A stretch of DNA of 64,000 nt from Leptolyngbya boryana PCC 6306 (GTDB lineage: Bacteria; Cyanobacteriota; Cyanobacteriia; Leptolyngbyales; Leptolyngbyaceae), in assembly GCF_000353285.1 (NCBI RefSeq), contig NZ_KB731324.1, forward strand, positions 4,792,577 through 4,856,576. The letters are read 5' to 3'. Position 1 is the first letter of the stretch. Every line of letters starts with the position of its first letter. The notes below the pieces were generated by a model, which saw only the letters and a program-made list of their open reading frames with translations, was not told where the DNA came from and searched no databases. Shown one piece after another: positions 27,140-33,606 of the stretch. The position numbers were made by a program, and so were the translations under genes.

Positions 27140-27682
27140 CTAGTTGGCGGAAAATTCAACGCCGAAGTCTGTGTTTAAAACTTTTTCAATCAATCTCAAT
27201 GTTTCAACAGACAGAGATTGTCGCTCATCCTCAATGCGATACCAGTTCTGAACAGACATGCCAGCGGCAGCGGCAATCTGCGTAACCGCTCTACCATCTG
27301 CTTTCCTGGCCGCCCTAATTCTTTTTCCAAGTTCAGGGACTTCAATCTCGACTGTTTTGTAAACAGTGGTAAAGCCCTTGGATTCGATAGATGCTCCGTT
27401 TAGTGGTGGGCTGAAATGTCCTATCAGAGCTTTTTCAACTTCAGGCAGTAATGAGGAGTCGCTAACAGACAGGTATGCGATTCTCGAACCCGAAGACTGA
27501 TTTAGCTGGTCAAATCGGTGATGCTGCTGCCACCTGTGGCGAAGGTTTGACGCTCGCCCGATGTACTGCACTGCATCTTCACCGTCGATCGCGAAGTAGA
27601 TGCACGGTGTTTCCGGCAACTGCGATCGCTGCTCTAGTGGAACGAAAGGTAAATCAAGAGGGTTGATTTCTGTGGGATTCAT
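27140..27682 (-). CDS. GIY-YIG domain fused to an XRE-type helix-turn-helix
   Basis: Residues about 25-100 form a GIY-YIG domain (ETPCIYFAIDGE, AVQYIGRASNLRHRWQQHHR, SLLPEVEKALIGHFSPPLNG, with the conserved Arg, Glu and Asn in the expected order). Residues 110-178 form an XRE helix-turn-helix (VPELGKRIRAARKADGRAVT, IAAAAGMSVQNWYRIEDERQ). The latter is homologous to the free-standing regulator at 521-757. The protein could cut DNA near sites bound by its HTH, or use the GIY-YIG fold for binding. Such a fusion next to the divergent repressor at 27686 is unusual. Confidence 0.82.
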   Translation of the reverse strand: MNPTEINPLDLPFVPLEQRSQLPETPCIYFAIDGEDAVQYIGRASNLRHRWQQHHRFDQLNQSSGSRIAYLSVSDSSLLPEVEKALIGHFSPPLNGASIESKGFTTVYKTVEIEVPELGKRIRAARKADGRAVTQIAAAAGMSVQNWYRIEDERQSLSVETLRLIEKVLNTDFGVEFSAN

Positions 27683-27685
27683 AAC

Positions 27686-27976
27686 TTACTCTCTCGGAAC
27701 TTTGATGAGAAGATCCCCTACTTCGATACCGAAAAAGTCGCAGATCACAACAAGCGTGTCCGCGTCAAAACGTTTTGTAGTGTTATCGCATAGTCCGCGA
27801 ATTGCCGCGGGTGTTAAACCTGTCTGCTCTGACAGGGCAGAGCGTGTTATCTCCTGAGCATCCAAATACTCTTGGAGACGGCAATAAACCTTGTTCTTTG
27901 ACTGGCGCACGGCTGGTCTATCGTCTCTTTTGGTGAATTTGGGAGGAACAGGAGGAGTCATTAGCGTCGAAACCAT
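27686..27976 (-). CDS. XRE-type repressor of the plus-strand block
   Basis: The 96-residue protein carries a helix-turn-helix of the Cro/CI type (LQEYLDAQEITRSALSEQTG, LTPAAIRGLCDNTTKRFDAD, TLVVICDFFGIEVGDLLIKV) at about residues 30-95. It diverges from the 28179 gene across a 200-bp control region that contains palindromes of the ATCGACAA type. It probably represses the promoter at 28062-28091. It overlaps or abuts the downstream GIY-YIG/HTH gene (3 bp gap), so both are likely on one transcript. Confidence 0.8.
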   Translation of the reverse strand: MVSTLMTPPVPPKFTKRDDRPAVRQSKNKVYCRLQEYLDAQEITRSALSEQTGLTPAAIRGLCDNTTKRFDADTLVVICDFFGIEVGDLLIKVPRE

Positions 27977-28061
27977 AAGCTTTTTTTCTCCTGTCTATTG
28001 TCGATTACTATATTAGCCTGATTATCGATTTGTCAATAAATGCTTTTATTCGTTTAACCAC

Positions 28062-28091
28062 TTGACGATTAATCGACAAATCGCTTACTAT
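28062..28091 (+). promoter_or_regulatory. Promoter with overlapping operator
   Basis: TTGACG at 28062-28067 and TACTAT at 28086-28091 are 18 bp apart. The near-perfect palindrome TTGACGATTAATCGACAA at 28062-28079 covers the -35 box. Related half-sites (TTGTCGATTA and TTATCGATTTGTCAA) lie at about 28002-28036. Repression by the divergent XRE protein is the simplest reading. Confidence 0.65.
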
Positions 28092-28178
28092 TAAAAACAA
28101 GAGAGGGCAGTTGCTTCCACCGCCAAGTTTTAGCAACCACCCTCAAGTTCTGACCCCTAAACAGGAGTTATTCCAATA

Positions 28179-28538
28179 ATGCCACAAACAACCGTTCTAC
28201 TCGACAGACCCAAGCACATCGCCGCTGACGCGCAGTCAGCACCGACGAACCGTCTCGAAATCGACCACACGCTAGGCAAGATCGCAGCTATCAAACACGG
28301 CTCTGCGACGACTTACACGCTGGAATGGGGCGGTCACTATCTCGGAGAAACGGTTCAGGGCGCTGACAAGCTTTTCTACGTCGGTACGGGTCAAGGCTAC
28401 ACGCTACCCGAAGCCGCTCACTATCTTCTGATTCAGTTTCTCGACAAAATTCGCCTGAGCAATGAGTGGGCTTACAACCAACTTATACGGCAAGAATCTC
28501 CGGCGACCGATACCGAGATCGAGCAGTTCTGCAGGTAA
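28179..28538 (+). CDS. Conserved hypothetical protein (copy 2 of the duplicated gene)
   Basis: The 119-residue protein carries a longer N-terminal tail than copy 1 at 926 (QTTVLLDRPKHIAADAQSAP) and then the shared core (GHYLGETVQGADKLFY, IQFLDKIRLSNEWAYNQL). Like copy 1 it is the first gene downstream of a divergent XRE regulator. It starts the long plus-strand early block. Function unknown; the strong conservation and position suggest an early control role such as an anti-repressor or anti-termination protein, which is inference. Confidence 0.85.
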   Translation: MPQTTVLLDRPKHIAADAQSAPTNRLEIDHTLGKIAAIKHGSATTYTLEWGGHYLGETVQGADKLFYVGTGQGYTLPEAAHYLLIQFLDKIRLSNEWAYNQLIRQESPATDTEIEQFCR

Positions 28539-28714
28539 TGTCGCTCCACCCAGTCGGGCACTGGATCTCGTTATCTAGTGCCCTCACAGAACTCGAGTCC
28601 TGGGAACGCGAAGCAAAACTTCTCGGCTTCGGCTCCGCTTACCTCGGATTCAACCGCCGTCACTGGACAGTGTTAGCCACGCCAGATTTGATAAACGTCG
28701 TCTTACCCTTCTAA
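28538..28714 (+). CDS. Small hypothetical protein
   Basis: The ATG at 28538 overlaps the previous stop (TAATG) and yields 58 residues (MSLHPVGHWISLSSALTELE, then GFGSAYLGFNRRHWTVLATP). The frame is tightly coupled to copy 2 of the duplicated gene. No family. Confidence 0.65.
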   Translation: MSLHPVGHWISLSSALTELESWEREAKLLGFGSAYLGFNRRHWTVLATPDLINVVLPF

Positions 28715-28741
28715 ATCACTTCATTACTCAGACTTGTCATC

Positions 28742-29023
28742 ATGTTGAACCCTAAAATTTTGCCGATCGCTCTCGCCGCCTTCTCGATTTTCGCTTCTGC
28801 TCCGGCCCTTGCTCAGGCTGCTCAACCTGCTAAAGTCACGGCTGACTGTAATGTGTCTCGCGATGGCACGATCGCGGTTTGTGTTCGCAAAGTGAACGGT
28901 GAGATTGTCCGTGTCCGCGCCATTGAAAACGGTAAGGAACGGATCATCTATCAGCGCGGAACTAAGCCCGCTAAATCCAAGCCCGTCCTGTTCAAGCCTA
29001 TCGGTGCTCCCAAAGGCAATTAA
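28742..29023 (+). CDS. Small secreted protein
   Basis: The 93-residue protein has a Sec-type signal peptide (PIALAAFSIFASAPALAQAA, with an ALA-type cleavage site near residue 23-25). The mature part has two cysteines (ADCNVSRDGTIAVCVRKVNG) that could form a disulphide, and a basic tail (QRGTKPAKSKPVLFKP). The target is unknown; secreted microproteins on phage-like elements may act on the envelope or on competing phages. Confidence 0.75.
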   Translation: MLNPKILPIALAAFSIFASAPALAQAAQPAKVTADCNVSRDGTIAVCVRKVNGEIVRVRAIENGKERIIYQRGTKPAKSKPVLFKPIGAPKGN

Positions 29024-29089
29024 TCGCGGCTAGTTTAGCCTCCTCGTCGTGTGTTCCTGCCCCGGTCATCTACTTACAGGAAAGAAGTC

Positions 29090-29188
29090 ATGCGATTGTC
29101 ATTTGAGCCATTGATTGAAGAGCTTTCGGATGCCGCTCTCGAAGCAGTTGGACTAACTAAATCAGATGTCGAAGACGAAGACGAATAG
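29090..29188 (+). CDS. Acidic microprotein
   Basis: A 32-residue frame (MRLSFEPLIEELSDAALEAV, ending VEDEDE) with ACAGGAAAG upstream as a plausible ribosome-binding site. It is highly acidic and helical. Such small acidic phage proteins can mimic DNA or inhibit host enzymes, but nothing here proves a function. Confidence 0.5.
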   Translation: MRLSFEPLIEELSDAALEAVGLTKSDVEDEDE

Positions 29189-29246
29189 CATTTCAGGTCA
29201 GTCGCTTTGTTCCCGCCCATCAACTACTCTCTACAGGAATTAGAAA

Positions 29247-29747
29247 ATGAGCACGATCGCTGAACTTCAAGAACAAGTCGCTACACTCAAACAGACCTTA
29301 GAAAAGTATCGCGTCTGCCCTGTATACAATGTTTTGACTCGCCCCGCGCTCGAAGAAGCGTGGTCAGAGCAGAAAAAGATCCCTGGACTCGCGATAGGAT
29401 TTCTCGACATCGATGATCTCAAGCGTATGAACGATGAGCTAGGTCAACACGAGTCGAGCCGTAGAATCGCAGAAGCCTTCGCAATGGCAAGAGAGAGCGA
29501 GGTTATTGGCAGGTTCTATAGCGGTGATGAAGTCGCGATTTTGGCTCCAGCTTCTGAAATTCTTAAGCCATGCGAACGCATTCTTTCTGCACTGAAGGAA
29601 CGAGGGCTATCGGCAACTATCGTGATCGTCCCCTACAAAGGGGAAGAGTCTTTAGCGGACGCGACCAAAGAAGCGAACGACCTGAATCAAGCCTGCAAGG
29701 GAGTTCGCAAGGGCAAGATCTACAATTTCTTGTCTCAGATTGTTTAG
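29247..29747 (+). CDS. Degenerate GGDEF-domain protein
   Basis: The 166-residue protein starts with a short coiled coil (STIAELQEQVATLKQTLEKY) and then has a compact GGDEF-like domain: LAIGFLDIDDLKRMNDELGQ (with the metal-binding Asp), RRIAEAFAMARES, and the signature loop RFYSGDEVAIL, where the first Gly of GGDEF is Ser. Canonical diguanylate cyclases are about 170 residues with GG(D/E)EF. The SGDEV loop keeps the catalytic Asp and Glu but alters the nucleotide-binding Gly, so activity is uncertain. It could make or sense a nucleotide signal inside the element. Confidence 0.78.
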   Translation: MSTIAELQEQVATLKQTLEKYRVCPVYNVLTRPALEEAWSEQKKIPGLAIGFLDIDDLKRMNDELGQHESSRRIAEAFAMARESEVIGRFYSGDEVAILAPASEILKPCERILSALKERGLSATIVIVPYKGEESLADATKEANDLNQACKGVRKGKIYNFLSQIV

Positions 29748-29756
29748 TTCAAGTTA

Positions 29757-29791
29757 GCGCGATCGATAATCTTCGGATTTGTCGATCGCGC
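29757..29791 (+). repeat. UUCG hairpin, copy 1
   Basis: GCGCGATCGATAATC, loop TTCG, GATTTGTCGATCGCGC: a long stem capped by a C(UUCG)G tetraloop. It follows the GGDEF gene. Confidence 0.8.
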
Positions 29792-29822
29792 TCTATCCAC
29801 ATCAAACCAACCTCAAAAAACA

Positions 29823-30092
29823 ATGCTGCACCCACAAGACTTTGAAAAACCAACTAAGCACCCTTTTGATATGCTGCGAGGCTACCGAAACGCATGTCAA
29901 AAGGAATCTCTACTCGCCTGGATGCTCTCTCAATGTGTTGAGGCTGGAGAGTGGATCGCGATTCCCTGCCAGTATCAACACGATGATTTAGTGAAAGACG
30001 AAATCCTGATTCCAACTGAACAGGAGTGTTGCTATCGTCTTAGCAAAAAAGCGAAAGGGCTGCTGTATAGCGTCTACGGCAAAGAAGATTGA
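29823..30092 (+). CDS. Hypothetical protein
   Basis: The 89-residue protein (HPFDMLRGYRNACQKESLLA, CVEAGEWIAIPCQYQHDDLV) is rich in Cys, Trp and Tyr, and two Cys near residues 37 and 50 could be paired. No family. It lies between two UUCG hairpins, as if inserted as a cassette. Confidence 0.7.
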   Translation: MLHPQDFEKPTKHPFDMLRGYRNACQKESLLAWMLSQCVEAGEWIAIPCQYQHDDLVKDEILIPTEQECCYRLSKKAKGLLYSVYGKED

Positions 30093-30102
30093 TTCAAAAC
30101 AA

Positions 30103-30115
30103 GCGCGATCGATGA
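30103..30115 (+). repeat. UUCG hairpin family, half copy
   Basis: Only the left part (GCGCGATCGATGA) is present, directly before the 30135 gene; the right half is missing. Confidence 0.55.
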
Positions 30116-30134
30116 TTTTTTGGAGTGCTAATTC

Positions 30135-30332
30135 ATGGTAAGACGCAGAAAAAAGATTGAAGTCATCCACACTCCCTGTAAGCGTTGCGGATGCGATCTA
30201 GTAACGACTAGCAGATCAATCCATGGAGCAGACGTGCTGAAAGCCGAACTCGGCTCAATCTGTGAGCGGTGCATCACCCCAGAAGAACGTGAGCGCATTC
30301 TTCACGGGATTGCAAATCAAATTCTCAGCTAA
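30135..30332 (+). CDS. Zinc-ribbon microprotein
   Basis: The 65-residue protein has two CxxC pairs, CKRCGCD (about 16-22) and CERCI (about 45-49), joined by a basic helix (SRSIHGADVLKAELGS), the layout of a small treble-clef or TraR-like zinc ribbon. The start is basic (VRRRKKIEV). Likely DNA- or RNA-polymerase-associated; the exact partner cannot be read from the sequence. Confidence 0.75.
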   Translation: MVRRRKKIEVIHTPCKRCGCDLVTTSRSIHGADVLKAELGSICERCITPEERERILHGIANQILS

Positions 30333-30340
30333 TCCCAAGC

Positions 30341-30371
30341 GCGATCGATAATCTTCGGATTTGTCGATCGC
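30341..30371 (+). repeat. UUCG hairpin, copy 2
   Basis: GCGATCGATAATC, TTCG, GATTTGTCGATCGC: the same sequence as copy 1 over 31 nt, between genes 30135 and 30399. Confidence 0.8.
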
Positions 30372-30398
30372 TTCCCCTCACTACAAACCGTTACAACC

Positions 30399-30713
30399 AT
30401 GCAAAAAGTCACAATCAAAGCCTTGTTTCAACAGAGCCTTACAGAACTGGAAGAACAGTACAGACTGAAAGCGGACTTTCCATCAGAAGAGGGAGAAACT
30501 TGGAGTTTTGCTGCGATTTATCGCATAAAGGGCGGGCTGGATGTCTTGGTGGATCTCATAAGTTGTCCGCTGAACGCGGAAGAGATTAGTGAGGTCTATC
30601 ACTGGCAGGCTGAGTTGTTTGAACTCGATCCCGCCTACCAGCGGGAAGCTGAAGCGTACAAATCCAGAAAGAAAATCTTGGAAGATTTTGTTTCTAAATT
30701 AGACGATCGATGA
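30399..30713 (+). CDS. Hypothetical protein
   Basis: The 104-residue protein has a helical/mixed structure (ALFQQSLTELEEQYRLKADF, RIKGGLDVLVDLISCPLNAE). Its last codons (DDR and stop) lie within hairpin copy 3. No family recognised. Confidence 0.7.
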   Translation: MQKVTIKALFQQSLTELEEQYRLKADFPSEEGETWSFAAIYRIKGGLDVLVDLISCPLNAEEISEVYHWQAELFELDPAYQREAEAYKSRKKILEDFVSKLDDR

Positions 30714-30732
30714 TCTTCGGGTTCGTCGATCG
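30704..30732 (+). repeat. UUCG hairpin, copy 3
   Basis: CGATCGATGATC, TTCG, GGTTCGTCGATCG: overlaps the stop codon of the 30399 gene. Confidence 0.75.
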
Positions 30733-30760
30733 CTTCCCACCTCAACAGCAAAATCAAGCT

Positions 30761-31003
30761 ATGAGTATTAGAACCCAAGAACATTACGAAGCTCTTAGAA
30801 ACTTAATCGGGTATATCGGCATGACAGAAGTTTTAGAAGCTCTGTCAGAAATCGCTCAGAGCCATGCCGATGTTCAGTCCAATACTGGTCAAAGCGTCGG
30901 AGCAAGCAAGCTGCTTGCCGCTGAACTGAGTAATCTTGCCGCACGATACGCTTACGAGCGTGGCTTTGAGATTCACTCCAGGTCGCAGGGTGGCGAAGAC
31001 TAA
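30761..31003 (+). CDS. Hypothetical helical protein
   Basis: The ATG at 30761 gives 80 residues, mostly helix (EHYEALRNLIGYIGMTEVLE, ALSEIAQSHADVQSNTGQSV, LAAELSNLAARYAYERGF). No motif. The longer frame includes hairpin copy 3, so I rejected the earlier start at 30710. Confidence 0.7.
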   Translation: MSIRTQEHYEALRNLIGYIGMTEVLEALSEIAQSHADVQSNTGQSVGASKLLAAELSNLAARYAYERGFEIHSRSQGGED

Positions 31004-31006
31004 TTA

Positions 31007-31036
31007 GCGCGATCGATGATTGGATTTGTCGATCGC
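31007..31036 (+). repeat. UUCG hairpin family, copy 4 without TTCG
   Basis: GCGATCGA, TGATTGGATTTG, TCGATCGC: keeps the outer stem and loses the tetraloop. Confidence 0.65.
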
Positions 31037-31043
31037 TTCCTCC

Positions 31044-31066
31044 AAATCGGTCACGCTGTCCGATTT
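31044..31066. repeat. Dispersed 23-bp palindrome, copy 10
   Basis: AAATCGGTCA, CGC, TGTCCGATTT. It directly follows hairpin copy 4 and precedes the gene at 31095, so two repeat families meet here. Confidence 0.85.
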
Positions 31067-31094
31067 CACCTGAGAGATTGAAACGTTAAACCCA

Positions 31095-31514
31095 ATGCAT
31101 CTAAGCGGGAGTGATGCCCCGCTCATCATGCCCACACTAAAGTTCTCTGAATCAACTGAAATCAAAGACCTTTATGCAGAACGCATTCCTGGTGGATATC
31201 AAATCGCATTCTTCACTTTTGAGCTAACCGAAGAGGAACAACTCATTGAGGAGACATATCGCAAGTATCCAGCTTTGCGCCCACTACCAGGGAAAAGAGT
31301 TGGCGCATCTAGTCAGAAGAAGAAACCTTCAACAATTCCACCCATTAGAACCGGGAAACGGTGGAAGCAGAACCGCAAGCAACATCGCAGGATTGTCAAT
31401 CTAGTGAGACGTGCTTACCGGGATTATTCCATCCCCATCTTGCGATCCATCTACATCCAGAACAACTTAAGCGATCGCGATGATTACTACTTCAACGTGA
31501 TTGAGATTCTGTAA
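31095..31514 (+). CDS. Basic hypothetical protein
   Basis: From the ATG at 31095 the product has 139 residues; the ATG at 31128 (MPTLKFSESTE) is also possible. The C-terminal half is very basic and helical (SQKKKPSTIPPIRTGKRWKQ, RRIVNLVRRAYRDYSIPILR), suggesting nucleic-acid binding. The N-terminal part is beta-rich and acidic. No family recognised. Confidence 0.65.
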   Translation: MHLSGSDAPLIMPTLKFSESTEIKDLYAERIPGGYQIAFFTFELTEEEQLIEETYRKYPALRPLPGKRVGASSQKKKPSTIPPIRTGKRWKQNRKQHRRIVNLVRRAYRDYSIPILRSIYIQNNLSDRDDYYFNVIEIL

Positions 31515-31521
31515 ACACTAC

Positions 31522-31541
31522 CAGGGAGGCATGACCTCCCT
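31522..31541 (+). terminator. Stem-loop between 31095 and 31550 genes
   Basis: AGGGAGG, CATGA, CCTCCCT then TTG: a 7-bp stem with a short T-stretch, a weak terminator or an attenuator ahead of the zinc-ribbon gene. Confidence 0.5.
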
Positions 31542-31549
31542 TTGAGATT

Positions 31550-31684
31550 ATGAGCAATGACCCGAAACCAAATGATTCCAAAAAGCCAGAAGGACGTACC
31601 CCGCAATGCTTAAGCTGCGGATGTCCCATGACTTGGACGTTCTACAAAGGCAAAATGCAGTGGTACTGTCACTGCTATCGATAG
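31550..31684 (+). CDS. Zinc-ribbon microprotein
   Basis: The 44-residue frame (MSNDPKPNDSKKPEGRTPQC, then LSCGCPMTWTFYKGKMQWYC, HCYR) contains CxxCxC and CHC, enough for one zinc site. It is too small for an enzyme; a structural nucleic-acid- or protein-binding ribbon is likely. The Lys-rich N-terminus supports a nucleic-acid role. Confidence 0.65.
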   Translation: MSNDPKPNDSKKPEGRTPQCLSCGCPMTWTFYKGKMQWYCHCYR

Positions 31685-31731
31685 GTCAATCGCACGTAAC
31701 CATGAAGCAACTTTCTCAAATCTTAGTAACT

Positions 31732-31935
31732 ATGCCTACTATCAAACCTGGCGATCGCGTAACAGGAAATAAATCATGCATAAATTGCGCTCATCGCAGT
31801 CGGCTGATTAAAGAAGATTCTTCAGGCTATGAGGTCTACTGCGAGAAGAAAAACGAAGTCATCGCAGATCTAGAAAATGAAGCAGCGTTTGAAGCCGAAG
31901 CTATCACTTGCACCTTTTTTATTGATGAGGAATAG
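31732..31935 (+). CDS. Cysteine-rich small protein sharing its N-terminus with the next gene
   Basis: The ATG at 31732 gives 67 residues. Its first residues MPTIKPGDRVT are the same as those of the gene at 31938, and the DNA is nearly identical there, so a short duplication made both starts. The rest has CINCAHR and TCTF-type cysteines (SCINCAHRSRLIKEDSSGYE, VYCEKKNEVIADLENEAAFE). A start at 31701 is possible. Likely a zinc-binding or phage Cys-motif protein. Confidence 0.6.
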   Translation: MPTIKPGDRVTGNKSCINCAHRSRLIKEDSSGYEVYCEKKNEVIADLENEAAFEAEAITCTFFIDEE

Positions 31936-31937
31936 CA

Positions 31938-32840
31938 ATGCCCACCATCAAACCTGGCGATCGCGTCACTCTAAAACGCACCCCTCTCTACAATCAGATT
32001 CCTGAGTGGGGAGACGATCGTAAAATTCCCGCCTTCCACCCTAACCAAATCTTCGAGGTCATCGACTTCGAGAAAACGAAGGTTACTTTGCAAGCGCTGG
32101 ACACTGGGGAAACGCGCTTTTTCGAGTGGTTCAAGAATGCAGTCAAAGTGCTGCCAGCCGTTTCAGCGGATGATGATCCCGCCCATCCTTGTCCGAGTGC
32201 TGATATCTCGCACATAGACTTAGCGGAGTTAGAAAGCACTCGCCCTTCAGAAGCGGTCTTGGCGAATGCCGAGGCAATTTACGCAGGGTTAACTGATATC
32301 CCTAACGGTAAGCCTTACCGCCCGTCAAATGGAACAGAAGGGGAAATCTTCATGCGGCGCTGGTGTGAGCGCTGCGAGAAGGATGTTAACGAAGATTGTT
32401 CGATTCTTGCCCAGTCAATGCTTGGGGAGGTTGATGAGTGGCAGTACTGGGGCGACAAGCCACTCTGTACTGCCTGGGAAAAGCGAACCTCTGAAGTGAT
32501 TGAGCAACCCACTCGGATCAATATCCACGCCAACGGGAAGATCTCGGTTCAGAGTGAGAAGCAAATTGTTCCAGTCGAGCTGCCTGAGCCGACCGGAGCA
32601 CTGTTAGAGTTTCCAGACATTGCGGAAGAATTCAAGAGTGCAATCTGTCAGCACAAAGGAATTCGCTACTGGATTGCTGGAAAGTTCGAGCGGGACAAAA
32701 AGCCAGCCGAAATGTATTACTACATCGAGCGTGACGGAAAAGCCGTGAAATCCGAGCTTTCGTATTGCTCAACCGTTTTCGCTGGAAAGTGGGCAAGAGA
32801 AGCGATCGATAGATTAGTAGCACTTCAGGAGGTTGTTTAA
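31938..32840 (+). CDS. Phage Cys-motif protein of unknown function
   Basis: The 300-residue protein has a KOW-like start (PGDRVTLKRTPLYNQIPEWG, VIDFEKTKVTLQALDTGETR), then a conserved cysteine motif at about residues 139-175: MRRWCERCEKDVNEDCSILA, followed by YWGDKPLCTAWE. This Trp-Cys-x-x-Cys...Asp-Cys...Cys-Thr-Ala pattern recurs in many phage proteins of unknown role. The C-terminus is a mixed domain (PAEMYYYIERDGKAVKSELS). It overlaps the next start (TAATG). Confidence 0.7.
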   Translation: MPTIKPGDRVTLKRTPLYNQIPEWGDDRKIPAFHPNQIFEVIDFEKTKVTLQALDTGETRFFEWFKNAVKVLPAVSADDDPAHPCPSADISHIDLAELESTRPSEAVLANAEAIYAGLTDIPNGKPYRPSNGTEGEIFMRRWCERCEKDVNEDCSILAQSMLGEVDEWQYWGDKPLCTAWEKRTSEVIEQPTRINIHANGKISVQSEKQIVPVELPEPTGALLEFPDIAEEFKSAICQHKGIRYWIAGKFERDKKPAEMYYYIERDGKAVKSELSYCSTVFAGKWAREAIDRLVALQEVV

Positions 32841-33016
32841 TGGTGTCAATCCACATGGGCGATCCTAACTGCCCAATCTGCAGCAATCCTACAGTTCGGT
32901 CTTATAGCTCTGTCGCTATCGGCGGAGTTGTTCTGCACTGCCAGCGGTGCGGTATGTCTGTCCCTCTCGCGGGACTCAAGAAATGGGGCACAACCCAGCA
33001 GGAGGCTGAATTTTGA
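32840..33016 (+). CDS. Zinc-ribbon microprotein
   Basis: A 58-residue frame with the start overlapping the previous stop. CPIC and CQRCG pairs (PNCPICSNPTVRSYSSVAIG, VVLHCQRCGMSVPLAGLKKW) form a zinc ribbon of Lar/TFIIS-like size. Such restriction-alleviation-type small zinc proteins are common in phages. It overlaps the phosphatase gene through TTGA. Confidence 0.7.
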   Translation: MVSIHMGDPNCPICSNPTVRSYSSVAIGGVVLHCQRCGMSVPLAGLKKWGTTQQEAEF

Positions 33017-33606
33017 AACTACTACTCATCGACTTAGACGGCACAATTCGATATGGGACAGATAACCCCAAAGGGTTCGTGAATAACCCAACACAACAGG
33101 CGATTTTCCCAGATGCCGCAAAACAACTCCAGAGCTATTACGATCGCGGTTGGCAAATCATTGGAATCAGTAATCAGGGTGGAATCGAGAAAGGCTACGT
33201 CTCCCTGGATGCTGTACTTCAAGGAATGCGGCAGACGATCAACCTTGCACCACAAATTTACGACATCTATTTCTGCCCTAGCTTCACGCCTCCAGGGACT
33301 GAGGTTTATCGATGTGGCTATCGAAGCGATACGGGCGCTTGGGGTTCTCTTCGGGTGAATTTACAGAACTATCCGGTTCGCTGTGGTTATCGCAAGCCTG
33401 AGCCTGGAATGCTGTTGATGGCGATCGAGGATTGTGTCTGCCGTCCAAGTGAAGTTCTCTACGTAGGAGATCGTCCAGAAGATGAGCAAGCTGCCGCCGC
33501 CGCAAATATTCCATTCATGTGGGCAGAGAATTGGCGGGCAGGGACTGATGACTATCGCGATATCAGTGCAGAGACTTTGTATCTAAGGCTGGAGGATGAT
33601 CTGTGA
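33013..33606 (+). CDS. HAD-family phosphatase (polynucleotide/histidinol-phosphatase type)
   Basis: The start is the TTG at 33013, with AGGAGG 7 nt upstream and the stop of the previous gene overlapped. HAD motifs are all visible in the 197-residue protein: I LLLIDLDGTIRYG (Asp nucleophile), II GISNQGG, III KPEPGML (Lys), IV YVGDRPEDEQAAA (Asp pair). This set matches the histidinol-phosphatase/PNK-3'-phosphatase subfamily. It may remove 3' or sugar phosphates from nucleic-acid ends during phage DNA repair; the family is sure, the substrate inferred. Confidence 0.85.
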   Translation: MKLLLIDLDGTIRYGTDNPKGFVNNPTQQAIFPDAAKQLQSYYDRGWQIIGISNQGGIEKGYVSLDAVLQGMRQTINLAPQIYDIYFCPSFTPPGTEVYRCGYRSDTGAWGSLRVNLQNYPVRCGYRKPEPGMLLMAIEDCVCRPSEVLYVGDRPEDEQAAAAANIPFMWAENWRAGTDDYRDISAETLYLRLEDDL

